A stretch of DNA of 29,823 nt from Bordetella parapertussis (GCA_945863085.1 CAMBCD010000001.1:1-29823), one strand, 5' to 3'; counted from the stretch's first letter, positions 7,323 through 16,178 are shown. Made by a program: numbers and translations. Notes: generated by a model from the letters alone, not told the origin.

Positions 7323-8294
7323 TCAGTTGGCCGCCATTCCCGATAGCTTCACGATGTTCGCATTCTTGACGATTTCCTTTCTGAGGAATGCCATGAAATC
7401 GTCGGGCGTGCTGCCGACCACCGCCGCGCCGTCGTTTGCCAGCCTGTCCTTGACGTCCGGCAGGTTGAGTATGCGGACGACCTCGGCGTTGAGTTTCATG
7501 TAGATGTCACGCGGGGTCTTGCCCGCGACGAGCAGCCCATACCAGTTGGACATGTCGTAGCCGGGCACGCCGGCCTCCTCAATGCTCGGGATATCGGGAA
7601 CGGCCGGGAAGCGCTTTGCCGTCGTGACCGCAAGTGCACGCAGACGCCCCGACTTGGCATGTGGCATGGCGGGCAACAGTGCGTTGAAATAGATCGGCAC
7701 GTGGCCGGCCAGCGTATCCGCCAAGGCCGGACCGCCGCCGCGATACGGCACGTGGGTCATCTGTATGCCGGTCATGTACTTGAACTGTTCCGTCGCCAAA
7801 TGCGGAGGCGAACCGTTCCCCGACGATGCATAGTTAATCATACCGGGGTTGGACTTCGCCAGCGCGATCAGTTCCTTGATCGACTTCACGGGCAGTGAAG
7901 GATGCACGACCACCAGCAGCGGGCTCGCCGCGAGCTGTGTGATCGGCTGGAAATCGCGCAGCGTATCGAACGGCAGCTTGGGATAGATGCTCGGGTTCAC
8001 CGCAAAACCGCTAGGCACGAGCAGCATGGTGAGCCCGTCGGGCTTCGTAGTTGCCACGTGTCCGGCGCCTATGGTGCCGTTGGCACCCGGCCGGTTGTCG
8101 GTAATGACCGGCTGTCCCCACGTCTCGTTCAGTTTCTGCGACAGCATCCGCGCCAGCATGTCCGTGCCCCCGCCTGGCGGAAACGGCACGACGATGCGCA
8201 TGGGTGCGCTGGGATAATTCTGGGCCTGCGCTAGCACCGTCACCGGCACAGCGAGCAGCGAAACTGCGATCACGATAACCCTGTTTGTTCTCAT
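7323..8294 (-). CDS. Bug/TctC-type periplasmic substrate-binding protein
   Basis: The 323-residue protein has a Sec signal peptide (residues 1-22, ending VTVLAQA) and the Bug signature: MRIVVPFPPGGGTD, DNRPGANGTIGAG, THVPYRGGGPA and SIEEAGVPGYD. Bug proteins bind carboxylates or related small molecules in the periplasm and may hand them to TctAB-type transporters. The ATG at 8294 is chosen because an AGGAGGAGG run lies six bases upstream and the signal peptide starts there; the longer upstream frame is not used. No tctA or tctB gene is nearby, so it is an orphan binding protein as is common in Burkholderiales. It is part of the leftward arm between another Bug gene and a Bug pseudogene. The ligand cannot be inferred. 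Confidence 0.9.
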   Translation of the reverse strand: MRTNRVIVIAVSLLAVPVTVLAQAQNYPSAPMRIVVPFPPGGGTDMLARMLSQKLNETWGQPVITDNRPGANGTIGAGHVATTKPDGLTMLLVPSGFAVNPSIYPKLPFDTLRDFQPITQLAASPLLVVVHPSLPVKSIKELIALAKSNPGMINYASSGNGSPPHLATEQFKYMTGIQMTHVPYRGGGPALADTLAGHVPIYFNALLPAMPHAKSGRLRALAVTTAKRFPAVPDIPSIEEAGVPGYDMSNWYGLLVAGKTPRDIYMKLNAEVVRILNLPDVKDRLANDGAAVVGSTPDDFMAFLRKEIVKNANIVKLSGMAAN

Positions 8295-8507
8295 TGTATG
8301 CTCCTCCTCCGTTCTTAAAAATCGCGCGTTGTGAATCGTGAGTGATGAAACGAAAAACGTCAAACCCCGCTGGTTGCGTAGGCTCATGCCTAATTTTACC
8401 GGTAAGCCGCTCAGATCCACCTCGTTTCGCGCGTGGTGGTGGCGTTCAAAACTGACATAAGACCGATTTTGCGTGGTTCGCGGCGGGAGTTTCCGTCATG
8501 GGGCGGA

Positions 8508-9470
8508 TCATTCAAGCCGTATGCCGGCGGCCTTGACGACACGGGTCCATTTCACGATCTCGCTTTGCACGTAGGCCGAGAATTTCTCGGGCGGCATGCC
8601 GGCAATCTCGAGTCCGGCGGCGGCGAGCCGGTCGCGCGCGTCGCGGGCCTGGAGTATGGCCTCGAACTCCGTGTGCACGAAGCGGACGATGGGCGCCGGC
8701 AATCCCCTCGGCCCGAAGATGCCGTACCAGCTGCTCACTTCGAAGCCGGCCACACCCGCTTCCGCCACCGTCGGGAACTCCGGCGCGACCGGCGAGCGTG
8801 CAGCGCCCGTGACAGCTAGACCGCGGAGTTTTCCGGAGCGCGCGAGCGGTGCCATTGCGCCTGCGTTGCCGAACACCATCTGCGTTTCATTGCCAAGCAG
8901 CGACGTTACTACGGGCGCCGTGCCCTTGTAAGGCACGTGAACGATGTCGGTACCTGTCAGCATTTTGAACAACTCTAGTGAGAGATGACCTGGGCCACCA
9001 AGACCTGCAGAGGCAGAGTTCATTTTCCCAGGGCGTGATTTCGCGAGCGCGATCAGTTCCTTGATCGAGCTCGCTGGCACTGAAGAGTTTATTGTGAGCA
9101 GGTACTGTGACGATCCGAGGTGGAAAATCGGCGTGAACTCGCGGGTGTCGTAGGCCACGCTTTTCGTGTAGAGCACCGGGTTGGTCGCGAAGCTCGCGTT
9201 GGCGAGCAGCAGGTTGTAACCGTCCGGCGCGGATTTCGCGACGATCGCGGTGCCGACCATGCCGCCGGCGCCGGGGCGGTTGTCGATTACGAGCGTCTGT
9301 TTCGTGCGCTCGCTGAACTTCGCGCCGATGATGCGTGCGATGGTGTCGGCGCCGCCGCCCGGTGTGAAGCCGACGATCATGCGAACGGGCCGGGACGGGT
9401 ACTGCTGGCTCAGGGCGCTGCCGGTAGCGGTAAAACAGAGCACGATGCCGAGGATTGCATGGGTTTTCAT
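8508..9470 (-). CDS. Bug/TctC-type periplasmic substrate-binding protein
   Basis: The 320-residue protein begins with a signal peptide (about residues 1-21, ending SALSQQ) and carries the family motifs VRMIVGFTPGGGADT, DNRPGAGGMVGT, VHVPYKGTAPV and TVAEAGVAGFE. Its length is typical. The ATG at 9470 follows an AGGA site. It is the first gene after LysR on the leftward arm, 32 bases downstream of it, so the two are probably co-transcribed. The 213-base gap after it holds a small hairpin (TAGGC/GCCTA near 8379-8392) and may separate transcription units. It is clearly diverged from the neighbouring Bug gene, which suggests a different ligand or an old duplication. Confidence 0.9.
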   Translation of the reverse strand: MKTHAILGIVLCFTATGSALSQQYPSRPVRMIVGFTPGGGADTIARIIGAKFSERTKQTLVIDNRPGAGGMVGTAIVAKSAPDGYNLLLANASFATNPVLYTKSVAYDTREFTPIFHLGSSQYLLTINSSVPASSIKELIALAKSRPGKMNSASAGLGGPGHLSLELFKMLTGTDIVHVPYKGTAPVVTSLLGNETQMVFGNAGAMAPLARSGKLRGLAVTGAARSPVAPEFPTVAEAGVAGFEVSSWYGIFGPRGLPAPIVRFVHTEFEAILQARDARDRLAAAGLEIAGMPPEKFSAYVQSEIVKWTRVVKAAGIRLE

Positions 9471-9502
9471 TCTGGGTCCTTTGTTGAAGTATTACGCCGT
9501 GT

Positions 9503-10423
9503 TCACTTGGCTAGCACCTTGCGTAGTTCGCCGGACTTGAGGTGCGGCGCGAAAAACTCAATGAAGCGAACGAGGTGCTTCGTCAGGTAGGCGTTGCGTT
9601 TCAGGCCGATGTGCAGCACGGTGGAGTTAAAGAGGTTGCGGGCGTCAATCGAGCGAAGACTGTGGTCGTAGCGACTGTTGAACGCGCTATGTGCGACGAT
9701 GGCAATGCCCAACCCGGCTCTAACGTAAATCTTCATGATTTCGGCGTCCGTTGCGCTCAGTAGGATGTCCGGTTCGAGTCCCTTAGTGTGAAATATTCGC
9801 ATGATGTTCGCGTGAAATGCAAACTCGGCATCGTAGGTGATGATCGGAAACGTGCAGATTTTCTCGAGAGTAAGCGAGCGGATGCGAGTCAGCGGATGCC
9901 CGCGTGGTGCGAGAACGATCGGATGTATCTGGTGGCAAGGTAGCAGCACGAGATCGGGATTCGGATCGGTGGGGCCGGTGGATATGAACAGCTCGGCATC
10001 GCCATTTAATACCCAGTCGGCGACTTGCGATGAGTTGCCTTGGCGAATGCGCACGCGTACGCGAGGGTGACGTTTGATGAAGCGTTCCATCACCGGCGGA
10101 AGGGAATAGCGTGCGTGTCCGGGGTTCGTCGCGATGACGAGCCGGCCGAGTTCGCCGACACGGTAGTCGGTGGCAATCGCCGGAATGCTCTGGATGTGCA
10201 GTAGCGCGTGGTTAGCCACCTTGGCGATGGCCTGTCCGGCTGGCGTAAGGCTCACGAAGCGGTTGCGAGACTTGACGAAGAGGGGCACATCAAGCTCTTC
10301 CTCCAACAGCTTGATGTGGCGGCTGATGCCCGGCTGCGAGATATGCAGGGCGCGTGCGGCGACCGACAGGTTGAATCCTGACTTGATAACCTCGGCTAGG
10401 CAGCGGAGCTGGCGTAACGTCAT
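9503..10423 (-). CDS. LysR-type regulator, CysB/Cbl-like
   Basis: This 306-residue regulator has an N-terminal winged helix-turn-helix (residues 1-60, with ALHISQPGISRHIKLLEEEL) and a substrate-binding domain. It resembles CysB/Cbl more than the average LysR: it starts MTLRQLRCLAEV, has ATDAEIMKIYVRAGLGIAI, and ends with FIEFFAPH, all with close CysB counterparts. CysB proteins respond to sulfur metabolites, but relatives control other pathways, so the inducer is unknown. The ATG at 10423 is chosen by alignment with CysB; no good ribosome site precedes it, and a TTG at 10438 is possible. It is divergent from the MaoC operon and probably controls both arms through sites in 10424-10614. Confidence 0.88.
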   Translation of the reverse strand: MTLRQLRCLAEVIKSGFNLSVAARALHISQPGISRHIKLLEEELDVPLFVKSRNRFVSLTPAGQAIAKVANHALLHIQSIPAIATDYRVGELGRLVIATNPGHARYSLPPVMERFIKRHPRVRVRIRQGNSSQVADWVLNGDAELFISTGPTDPNPDLVLLPCHQIHPIVLAPRGHPLTRIRSLTLEKICTFPIITYDAEFAFHANIMRIFHTKGLEPDILLSATDAEIMKIYVRAGLGIAIVAHSAFNSRYDHSLRSIDARNLFNSTVLHIGLKRNAYLTKHLVRFIEFFAPHLKSGELRKVLAK

Positions 10424-10469
10424 GAGGCAACCAGACAAAAATTGTATGGTAATTATATAAATTAATTAC

Positions 10470-10498
10470 TTGTTTAGATAGGTGGCTCTGCCTATACT
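10470..10498 (+). promoter_or_regulatory. Likely sigma70 promoter of the rightward catabolic operon
   Basis: TTGTTT (10470-10475) and TATACT (10493-10498) are separated by exactly 17 bases, the ideal spacing. The -10 box matches consensus at five of six positions, the -35 at three, typical of an activator-dependent promoter. Transcription would begin near 10505, leaving a leader of about 110 bases before the MaoC gene. Confidence 0.6.
10478..10495. promoter_or_regulatory. Inverted repeat in promoter spacer, candidate operator
   Basis: ATAGG (10478-10482) and CCTAT (10491-10495) are inverted around eight bases and occupy the spacer and part of the -10 box. The divergent LysR protein is the natural candidate to bind here, though the site does not fit the simple T-N11-A rule and a different factor is possible. 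Confidence 0.4.
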
Positions 10499-10574
10499 CT
10501 TTTAAAAATACTGCCCGCCTGTGTGCTTTCCGGCGAAGGCTGAAGCACAGTTCAGCGTTGCGCGCCGAGGAGTG

Positions 10575-10628
10575 ATGCCAGCACTAATCATCGTCTCAGT
10601 TCAAAGGAGTAGCCATGAGTGCAGATAA
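10575..10628 (+). CDS. Possible 17-codon leader peptide
   Basis: An ATG at 10575 follows AGGAG by two bases and opens a 17-codon frame (MPALIIVSVQ...) ending with TAA at 10628, fourteen bases inside the MaoC gene and out of frame with it. The overlap could couple or gate translation of the operon. The spacing of the ribosome site is short and no conservation can be tested here, so it may be chance. Confidence 0.25.
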   Translation: MPALIIVSVQRSSHECR

Positions 10629-11823
10629 GTCGCAAGCCGAGTTCAAGGATCGCCCGCCGGAGGGTCGCATCACCGAGGAGGCGATGGTGGCGGCCAAAGC
10701 GATGATCGGCTCGATTTTGCGGCCGGAAGGGCCGTTCATCCAGGACGTCACCGTCGACACGATACGCAATTACTGCAACGGTATCGGCGACCTGAATCCG
10801 CTCTTCCGCGACGCGGAGTACGGGCGCCGCAGCCGCTATGCCTCCCTCGTGGCTCATCCGACGATGCCGATGGCGTACGGCTATATCGGGCGTACGCGGT
10901 GGGGGTTCTCTGGGGTTCACGGCTTCTTTGCCGGCAACGACTGGGAGTTTTTCCGGACGTGGCGTCCGGGCGACAAGATGAACTGCATCGAGCGCGTGGT
11001 GGGTGTCGTCGAGAAAAACAGCAAGCTATCGGGAAAAATGGTGCTTCAGTATACGGAAGCATTGTTCCTCAATCAGAACGACGACCTGATCGCGAAAACT
11101 TTAGGCTGGTGCACGCGGCACGAGCGGCGGGCGTCTCGGGAGTCCGGCAAGCACGAGGGCGTCAAAACGCATCAGTACACGTCCGAGGAGATCGCTAAGA
11201 TTGAGGACGTCGAACTAAACGAAGTCAACCGCATCCGCGGCGGTAAGGTGCGTTACTGGCAGGACGTCACTGAGGGCGAGGAAATCGATCCGATCGCACG
11301 GGGGCCGTTGACCGCGATGGATCTGAAGGGATTCAACGTGGGAGTGGGCCGCGGGCTTACGCACGGTCTCGTGCTCATGAACGCTCAGCGGCATCCAGGC
11401 CATTATTTTCGCAACCCGGAAGCGGGCGGTGGCATCGAATATACCGGCATCGGTCACCAGCGCGGCTCGATTGCTCAGCAAGTCGGCGTGCCGTCAGCCT
11501 ATGACTACGGTCCTGGCCGCACGAGCTGGCTCACGACGCTTGTCACGAACTGGATGGGCGACTCGGCGTACCTGAAAAGGCTGCGCGCGGAAATGCGGCG
11601 CTTCAATATCGTGGGCGACACAACGTGGTGCAAGGGCAAGGTCGCCCGCAAATATGTGAAGGACGGTTACGCGCTCGTCGATCTCGACATCTGGGCGGAG
11701 AATCAACGCGGCGAAGTCACGGCACCGGGCGTAGCAACGGTCATGCTGCCGTCCAAGGACCTGACGCACAAGCCGGTCATCGACGGCGGCAACTGTGATC
11801 TCGACCTGCCGATGGTGCGATAG
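10615..11823 (+). CDS. Double-hotdog MaoC-like acyl-CoA dehydratase/hydratase
   Basis: The 402-residue protein has an N-terminal hotdog domain (about 35-170) of the FAS1-like dehydratase type with NYCNGIGDLNPLFRD and LVAHPTMPMAYGY, and a second MaoC-like region (about 210-395) ending in GDTTWCKGKVARKYV. Such proteins hydrate enoyl-CoA thioesters or dehydrate hydroxyacyl-CoA. The canonical Asn-Pro-x-His of hydratase 2 reads NPLF here, so the active-site residue pattern is altered in the first domain. The start is backed by AAAGGAG nine bases upstream. It is the first gene of a seven-gene operon. With the CoA-transferases that follow, it should act on a CoA-activated carboxylic acid. Mesaconyl-CoA-type chemistry is one possibility but is only inference. 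Confidence 0.82.
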   Translation: MSADKSQAEFKDRPPEGRITEEAMVAAKAMIGSILRPEGPFIQDVTVDTIRNYCNGIGDLNPLFRDAEYGRRSRYASLVAHPTMPMAYGYIGRTRWGFSGVHGFFAGNDWEFFRTWRPGDKMNCIERVVGVVEKNSKLSGKMVLQYTEALFLNQNDDLIAKTLGWCTRHERRASRESGKHEGVKTHQYTSEEIAKIEDVELNEVNRIRGGKVRYWQDVTEGEEIDPIARGPLTAMDLKGFNVGVGRGLTHGLVLMNAQRHPGHYFRNPEAGGGIEYTGIGHQRGSIAQQVGVPSAYDYGPGRTSWLTTLVTNWMGDSAYLKRLRAEMRRFNIVGDTTWCKGKVARKYVKDGYALVDLDIWAENQRGEVTAPGVATVMLPSKDLTHKPVIDGGNCDLDLPMVR

Positions 11824-11863
11824 GCGGCGGGTCAAACAGTAACCACGGGGCGTTGGCAGAAAC

Positions 11864-13075
11864 ATGAGTGATGAATCGAACGGGGCGCCGCTGTCAGGCG
11901 TGGTGGTGGTCGAGCACGCGACCGGCGTGGCGGCGTCTTATGCCGGCCGGGTCCTCGCCCTGATGGGCGCCACGGTCATCAAGGTAGAAGCGCCGGGCGG
12001 CGACGCGCTGCGCAGGGAAGGGGCGCCCTTGCACGCAGAGTGCGAGGTCAGCCCGCTGTTCGCGTATCTCAACGTCAACAAGTCGAGCGTCACGCTGAAC
12101 CTCGAGACGTCCGAAGGCAAAAAACTGCTGGGCGAACTGCTGGACCGCGCGGCGGTGTTTCTTGTCGACATGGCGCCGTTGGAACGTGTCCGGCTCGGCA
12201 TCGCGCCGGAAGAAGTGTCGCGCGAACGGCCAGGGCTGATCTACGTGTCCGTGCTGCCGTTCGGCGCGTTCGGCGAGCACAGCGATTACCGCGGCTACGA
12301 ACTCAACCTGTTTCATGCTGGTGGTGAGGGTTACTTGATGCCGAACGGCCTCGCGCTGGAAATGTTCCCCGATCGTCCACCGGTGAAGATATACGGGCAT
12401 TTCGCAGAATTCAACGGCGGAACCTCGGCGGTATGTGCGACATTCGCCGCGCTGATGGTGCAGTCAGAGGTGGGCGGCCAGTTCGTCGACGTGTCGGTAC
12501 AGGACGTGAACGTGGCTATCAGTTGCTTTGCGATCCAGCAGCTCGGAGAAGGCACGCTGGAGAACCGGCACGAGCGTTCCTTCAAGTACGGCGGCGTACT
12601 GGAATGCCGGGATGGTTACGTGCAGGTGCTCACGCTGGAACAGCATCAGTGGGAAGGCCTAGTGAAACTCATGGGAGATCCCGATTGGGCGCACGAGCCG
12701 GCACTGAAGGACCCTCTAGAGCGCGGCCGCCGGGGTAAGCACATCAACGTGCATTTGCGCGCATGGGCGAAGACACAACTCGTCGAGGATGTCGTGAAGC
12801 GTGGACAGGCGCTGAACGTGCCGCTCGCGAAATATGCCGAGCCGGCCGAGATCATGGAGTCGGCGCAGACGCGCGAGCGCGCGATGTTCCATAAGATGCC
12901 GGTGGCAGGCTTGGGCGAAGTTCCCGTGCTCGCGGCGCCATTTCAGTTCATGACGCCAGAGAAACTCGCGTTCTGTGCCGTGCGGCCGGGAGCGGACAAT
13001 GCGCGGGTGCTGGGCGAGTGGCTCGGCTATTCCGCGACCGACCTTCAGCGCTGGGTCGGAGCGGGCGTGTCATGA
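11864..13075 (+). CDS. CaiB/BaiF (type III) CoA-transferase 1
   Basis: The 403-residue protein is a full-length type III CoA-transferase: the N-terminal VVVVEHATGVAASYAGR, GATVIKVEAPGGDALR, LNVNKSSVTLNL and DYRGYELNLFHAGGEGY are family features. These enzymes move CoA from an acyl-CoA to a free carboxylic acid through an aspartyl-CoA intermediate. By eye the catalytic Asp of formyl-CoA transferase aligns with Asp214 in VDVSVQDVN, so this copy looks catalytically competent. It begins 40 bases after the MaoC gene and overlaps the next CoA-transferase by four bases (ATGA). No strong ribosome site precedes the ATG. The donor and acceptor are unknown. Confidence 0.88.
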   Translation: MSDESNGAPLSGVVVVEHATGVAASYAGRVLALMGATVIKVEAPGGDALRREGAPLHAECEVSPLFAYLNVNKSSVTLNLETSEGKKLLGELLDRAAVFLVDMAPLERVRLGIAPEEVSRERPGLIYVSVLPFGAFGEHSDYRGYELNLFHAGGEGYLMPNGLALEMFPDRPPVKIYGHFAEFNGGTSAVCATFAALMVQSEVGGQFVDVSVQDVNVAISCFAIQQLGEGTLENRHERSFKYGGVLECRDGYVQVLTLEQHQWEGLVKLMGDPDWAHEPALKDPLERGRRGKHINVHLRAWAKTQLVEDVVKRGQALNVPLAKYAEPAEIMESAQTRERAMFHKMPVAGLGEVPVLAAPFQFMTPEKLAFCAVRPGADNARVLGEWLGYSATDLQRWVGAGVS

Positions 13076-14289
13076 AAGCCGAGAATCGCAGCATGGCGAA
13101 GCCGTTGCAGGGTGTGCGCATCGCCGATTTCACAGTGCACGCGGCGGGACCGTTCAGCACGCATCTGCTCGCGCTGCTGGGCGCGGAATGCATTAAGATC
13201 GAATCTAGCAAGCGACTGGACGTGTTCAGGAAGCCGCATCCGGTCTACGGCAGAATGGAGGCGGCTTCGTTCGCGCAGGTCGCGGCGAACAAGAGGTCGG
13301 TGCAGATCAACCTCAAGGAGCCGCGCGGCGTGGAACTCGCGAAGCAGGTCGTGGCCGTGAGCGACATGATGTGCGAATCGTTCCGTCCGGGCGTGATGGA
13401 CCGCCTTGGGCTGGGCTATGAGGCGCTGAAAGCGGTGAAGCCCGACATCGTAATGCTCTCGGTGTCGGCCTGTGGCCAGACTGGGCCCGAGCGCAGCTAT
13501 GCGGGCTATGCGCCGCTTTTCGGCGCGACTGGTGGCGTGGGCACGCTGACAGGCTATCAGGATGGCCCGCCGGTGGAGTTGCGTCACGTTATGGATCATA
13601 GTTCCGGGCTCAATGCGGCGGCGGTCGCGCTGGCGGCGCTTTACCGGAAGAAGCGTACAGGACTCGGCCAGCACGTCGATCTCGCTGCGCGCGAGGTTGC
13701 GACGTCGTTTATCGGCGATGCGCTGCTGGAGTTCGCGGCGACCGGCAAGGCGCCGGGGCGGCAGGGCAACGATGCGGCGAACAAGGTTCCGCACAACGTT
13801 TATCCCTGCGCCGGCAAGGATTGCTGGGTGTCGATCGCCGTCGCGACCGACGCTGAATGGCGCGGCCTCGTGGGTACGCTCGGCAGGCCTGACTGGCTGA
13901 CGAATCCGAAATACGCGGAAGCCGGCACGCGCTGGCAGAACCGCAAGGATCTCGACGCGGAAATCGCGGCGTGGACGCGCGATCGTAGGCGCGAGGACGT
14001 CGCGAGGATGCTGCAGGCTGCTGGCGTAGCAGCGTTCCCGTCGTACACATCGCAGGACATCGTGGACGATCCGCATCTCAACCAGCGCGGGGCGATCCAG
14101 AGCCTGAGCAGTCCCGAAGGAAAGACGCGCAAGGTCGTTGGTCCGCCATGGCGTTTTTCTCGCACGCCAGGCAGCCTTGATACGTGGACGCCGAAGTTGG
14201 GCGAGCACAATCAGTACGTGTTCGGCGACCTGCTCGGTTTGACCTGCGACGAGATCGACAAGCTGATCCGCGAGAAGGTGATTTACTGA
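13072..14289 (+). CDS. CaiB/BaiF (type III) CoA-transferase 2
   Basis: The 405-residue protein carries the family features PLQGVRIADFTVHAAGPF, CIKIESSKRLD, ANKRSVQINLKEP and GYAPLFGATGGVG. The ATG at 13072 overlaps the stop of the previous gene as ATGA, the usual sign of translational coupling; an internal ATG at 13093 is the alternative. At the position of the formyl-CoA transferase Asp nucleophile this copy seems to have Glu208 (DLAAREVA). Family members with Glu there exist, so activity is not excluded, but a different role or a partner role with copy 1 is possible. Copies 1 and 2, being coupled, may form a heteromeric enzyme. Confidence 0.87.
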   Translation: MKAENRSMAKPLQGVRIADFTVHAAGPFSTHLLALLGAECIKIESSKRLDVFRKPHPVYGRMEAASFAQVAANKRSVQINLKEPRGVELAKQVVAVSDMMCESFRPGVMDRLGLGYEALKAVKPDIVMLSVSACGQTGPERSYAGYAPLFGATGGVGTLTGYQDGPPVELRHVMDHSSGLNAAAVALAALYRKKRTGLGQHVDLAAREVATSFIGDALLEFAATGKAPGRQGNDAANKVPHNVYPCAGKDCWVSIAVATDAEWRGLVGTLGRPDWLTNPKYAEAGTRWQNRKDLDAEIAAWTRDRRREDVARMLQAAGVAAFPSYTSQDIVDDPHLNQRGAIQSLSSPEGKTRKVVGPPWRFSRTPGSLDTWTPKLGEHNQYVFGDLLGLTCDEIDKLIREKVIY

Positions 14290-14327
14290 CGTCGTGCCGG
14301 CAAAGCCGGCGCCGCAGGAGGAGATTG

Positions 14328-15554
14328 ATGCAACCGATACTGGCTGGACGCACGGTGCTGGAGCTCGGGACCATGCTGGCTGCGCCTTTTGCGGGCCACA
14401 TGCTCGCGCAGCTGGGTGCTGACGTGATCAAGGTTGAACCGCCCGCTGGTGATCCGACGCGTAGCATGGTCCGGGGGGGGCCGAGCGGAACATTCATCTC
14501 CTACAGCCGCGGCAAAAAGAGCCTGTGCTTGGACCTCAAGCTTCCCGAGGGCCGCGCCGTGTTCGATCGCATGGTCGAGAAGGCCGACATCGTCGTGCAC
14601 AACCTCGCGCCTGCTTCGGCGCGACGCCTCGGCGTGACCGATGCCGACTGCCGGCGCGCGCGGTCCGACATCGTCTATTGCCACATCCAAGGTTACGGGG
14701 CGGGGCCGCTCGCGGACGATCTCGCGTCGAACCCGCTGATCGAAGCGTCCACTGGGGCAATGTATGCGCATCGCGTCAACGGCCGTCCGACACGGCTAGG
14801 GCCGTCCTACCTCGACCAGTTTGCCGGCTCCTACGCCGTCATCGGTATCCTCTCTGCCATTTCCGCGCCACCGAGCGACAGCAGGGCGCGCTGCGTGGAA
14901 GTCGGACTCTACGAAACAGGGCTGCACGTCGCCGCGCGCGATCTCGTGACAGGGCAGTTGAAAACGCATCTGGGACAGAAGCAGGAGTCGGAGGGCGGTG
15001 GAGGCGAATTCAATATGCCAGGTTACGGCACATATCAGACATCCGACGGGCGCTGGCTCTATCTGATGATGCTGACCGACGGGCACTGGAGCAAGTTCTG
15101 CGATGCGCTGTCGCTGCCGCAAGCCGACGACGAATCGCTCGCGAGCGTGCGTCAACGCAAGAAGCGACGCGCTGAAGTCGAGGACGTCGTCCGCTCGGCG
15201 ATCCAGGGTCTCAGTTTCGAGATCGCGGCTGCCCGACTCAAGGAAGCGGGTGTCGGCTACACCGAAGTCATGCCGGCTACGAAGGTGCTAGACGCTCCAC
15301 AGGCGCGGCAGCCGGGTAAGCTTACGACGGTGCCTTTCCAAGGGTACGATTTCGTAGCCCCCAACTTACCGTTGCCGAATCAGTTCGGCGGCTCCGCAGA
15401 CGAATTGCCTCCGCCGCTCCTAGGGCAGCATACGATCGAGATTCTGCGGGCGCTCGACTACGATGCGGCTGCGTGCGCTGCCCTGCTGGGGCGGGGTGTC
15501 GTCGGCGTGCCGAAGCAGGGCGGTCCGCTGTGGGCACCACCGCGGGAACGATAA
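14328..15554 (+). CDS. CaiB/BaiF (type III) CoA-transferase 3
   Basis: The 408-residue protein has LELGTMLAAPFAGHMLAQLG, DVIKVEPPAGDPTR, YSRGKKSLCLDLK and the central GPSYLDQFAGSYA typical of CaiB/BaiF proteins. AGGAGGAG six bases before ATG 14328 fixes the start, so the longer upstream frame is not used. The position of the nucleophilic Asp appears to be Glu196 (VGLYETGLH). It follows copy 2 after 38 bases. Three CoA-transferases in one operon suggest successive transfers on related substrates or alternative CoA donors. The C-terminal 30 residues (after HTIEILRALDYD) are standard for the family. Confidence 0.88.
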   Translation: MQPILAGRTVLELGTMLAAPFAGHMLAQLGADVIKVEPPAGDPTRSMVRGGPSGTFISYSRGKKSLCLDLKLPEGRAVFDRMVEKADIVVHNLAPASARRLGVTDADCRRARSDIVYCHIQGYGAGPLADDLASNPLIEASTGAMYAHRVNGRPTRLGPSYLDQFAGSYAVIGILSAISAPPSDSRARCVEVGLYETGLHVAARDLVTGQLKTHLGQKQESEGGGGEFNMPGYGTYQTSDGRWLYLMMLTDGHWSKFCDALSLPQADDESLASVRQRKKRRAEVEDVVRSAIQGLSFEIAAARLKEAGVGYTEVMPATKVLDAPQARQPGKLTTVPFQGYDFVAPNLPLPNQFGGSADELPPPLLGQHTIEILRALDYDAAACAALLGRGVVGVPKQGGPLWAPPRER

Positions 15555-15587
15555 TTTATTGTTTAATATTAAATACTTGAGAGAAAA

Positions 15588-16178
15588 ATGTCCGATATCA
15601 ACCTGGACCGGAAGCACACCGCGCTGCTGATCGGCGACTGCTACGCCGACGCGATGACGAAGCTGTCGCATGCCGTCAGCCGACAGTGCGTCGAGAAAAC
15701 GGTCGCGCTGCGCGAGGCGGCGCGCAAGGCCGGGCTGCTGGTGTGCTACAGCGCAACCGTGTTCCGCCCCGGCTACATCGAGATCAATGAACGGAACAAG
15801 ATCTTCGCATCGCGTAAGCAGTCGGGACAGTCCGCGGCCGGCGATCCGGTCGCGCTGATTCATCCGGCGCTGAGGCCGGGCGACGGCGAACCGGTCGTGG
15901 GCAAGCATCGCGTCAACGCGTTCTTCGGCACGGATCTGCAGGTCATCCTCGGCGCCAACGACGTGAACACGCTGATCCTGCTGGGCTACGCGACGAGCGG
16001 CGTCGTGCTGTCCACGACGCGATATGCCGCCGACGCCGATTACCACGTGATTATCGTGGAAGACTGCTGCGCCGACCGCAATGCCGCCGTGCACGACTTT
16101 CTTTGTCAGAAAATCTTTCCGTTCCAGGCCGATGTAGTCCAGTCAGCCGATCTCATCCGCGCGCTGTCCGCGCTGTAG
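15588..16178 (+). CDS. Isochorismatase-fold protein lacking the catalytic Cys
   Basis: The 196-residue protein has the isochorismatase/cysteine hydrolase fold: Asp17 in LLIGDCY and Lys106 in VVGKHRVNAFFGTDL match two members of the Asp-Lys-Cys triad. The third, normally Cys in G-x-A-T-x-x-C-V, is Val139 here (GYATSGVVLSTTR). Some isochorismatase-like proteins of this subgroup share the ATSGVVLST form, so it may be a real subfamily with other chemistry. GAGAG precedes ATG 15588. It stands in the catabolic operon 33 bases after CoA-transferase 3, in a markedly AT-rich gap. Hydrolysis of an amide or ester intermediate would be the usual role, but the missing Cys makes that doubtful. Confidence 0.8.
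   Translation: MSDINLDRKHTALLIGDCYADAMTKLSHAVSRQCVEKTVALREAARKAGLLVCYSATVFRPGYIEINERNKIFASRKQSGQSAAGDPVALIHPALRPGDGEPVVGKHRVNAFFGTDLQVILGANDVNTLILLGYATSGVVLSTTRYAADADYHVIIVEDCCADRNAAVHDFLCQKIFPFQADVVQSADLIRALSAL

Noticed and set aside
7247..8347. Short repeat family based on TGAGTGATG in Bug-gene spacers
   Set aside because: Only two exact nine-base copies plus weak variants; too short to separate from chance or simple spacer duplication.
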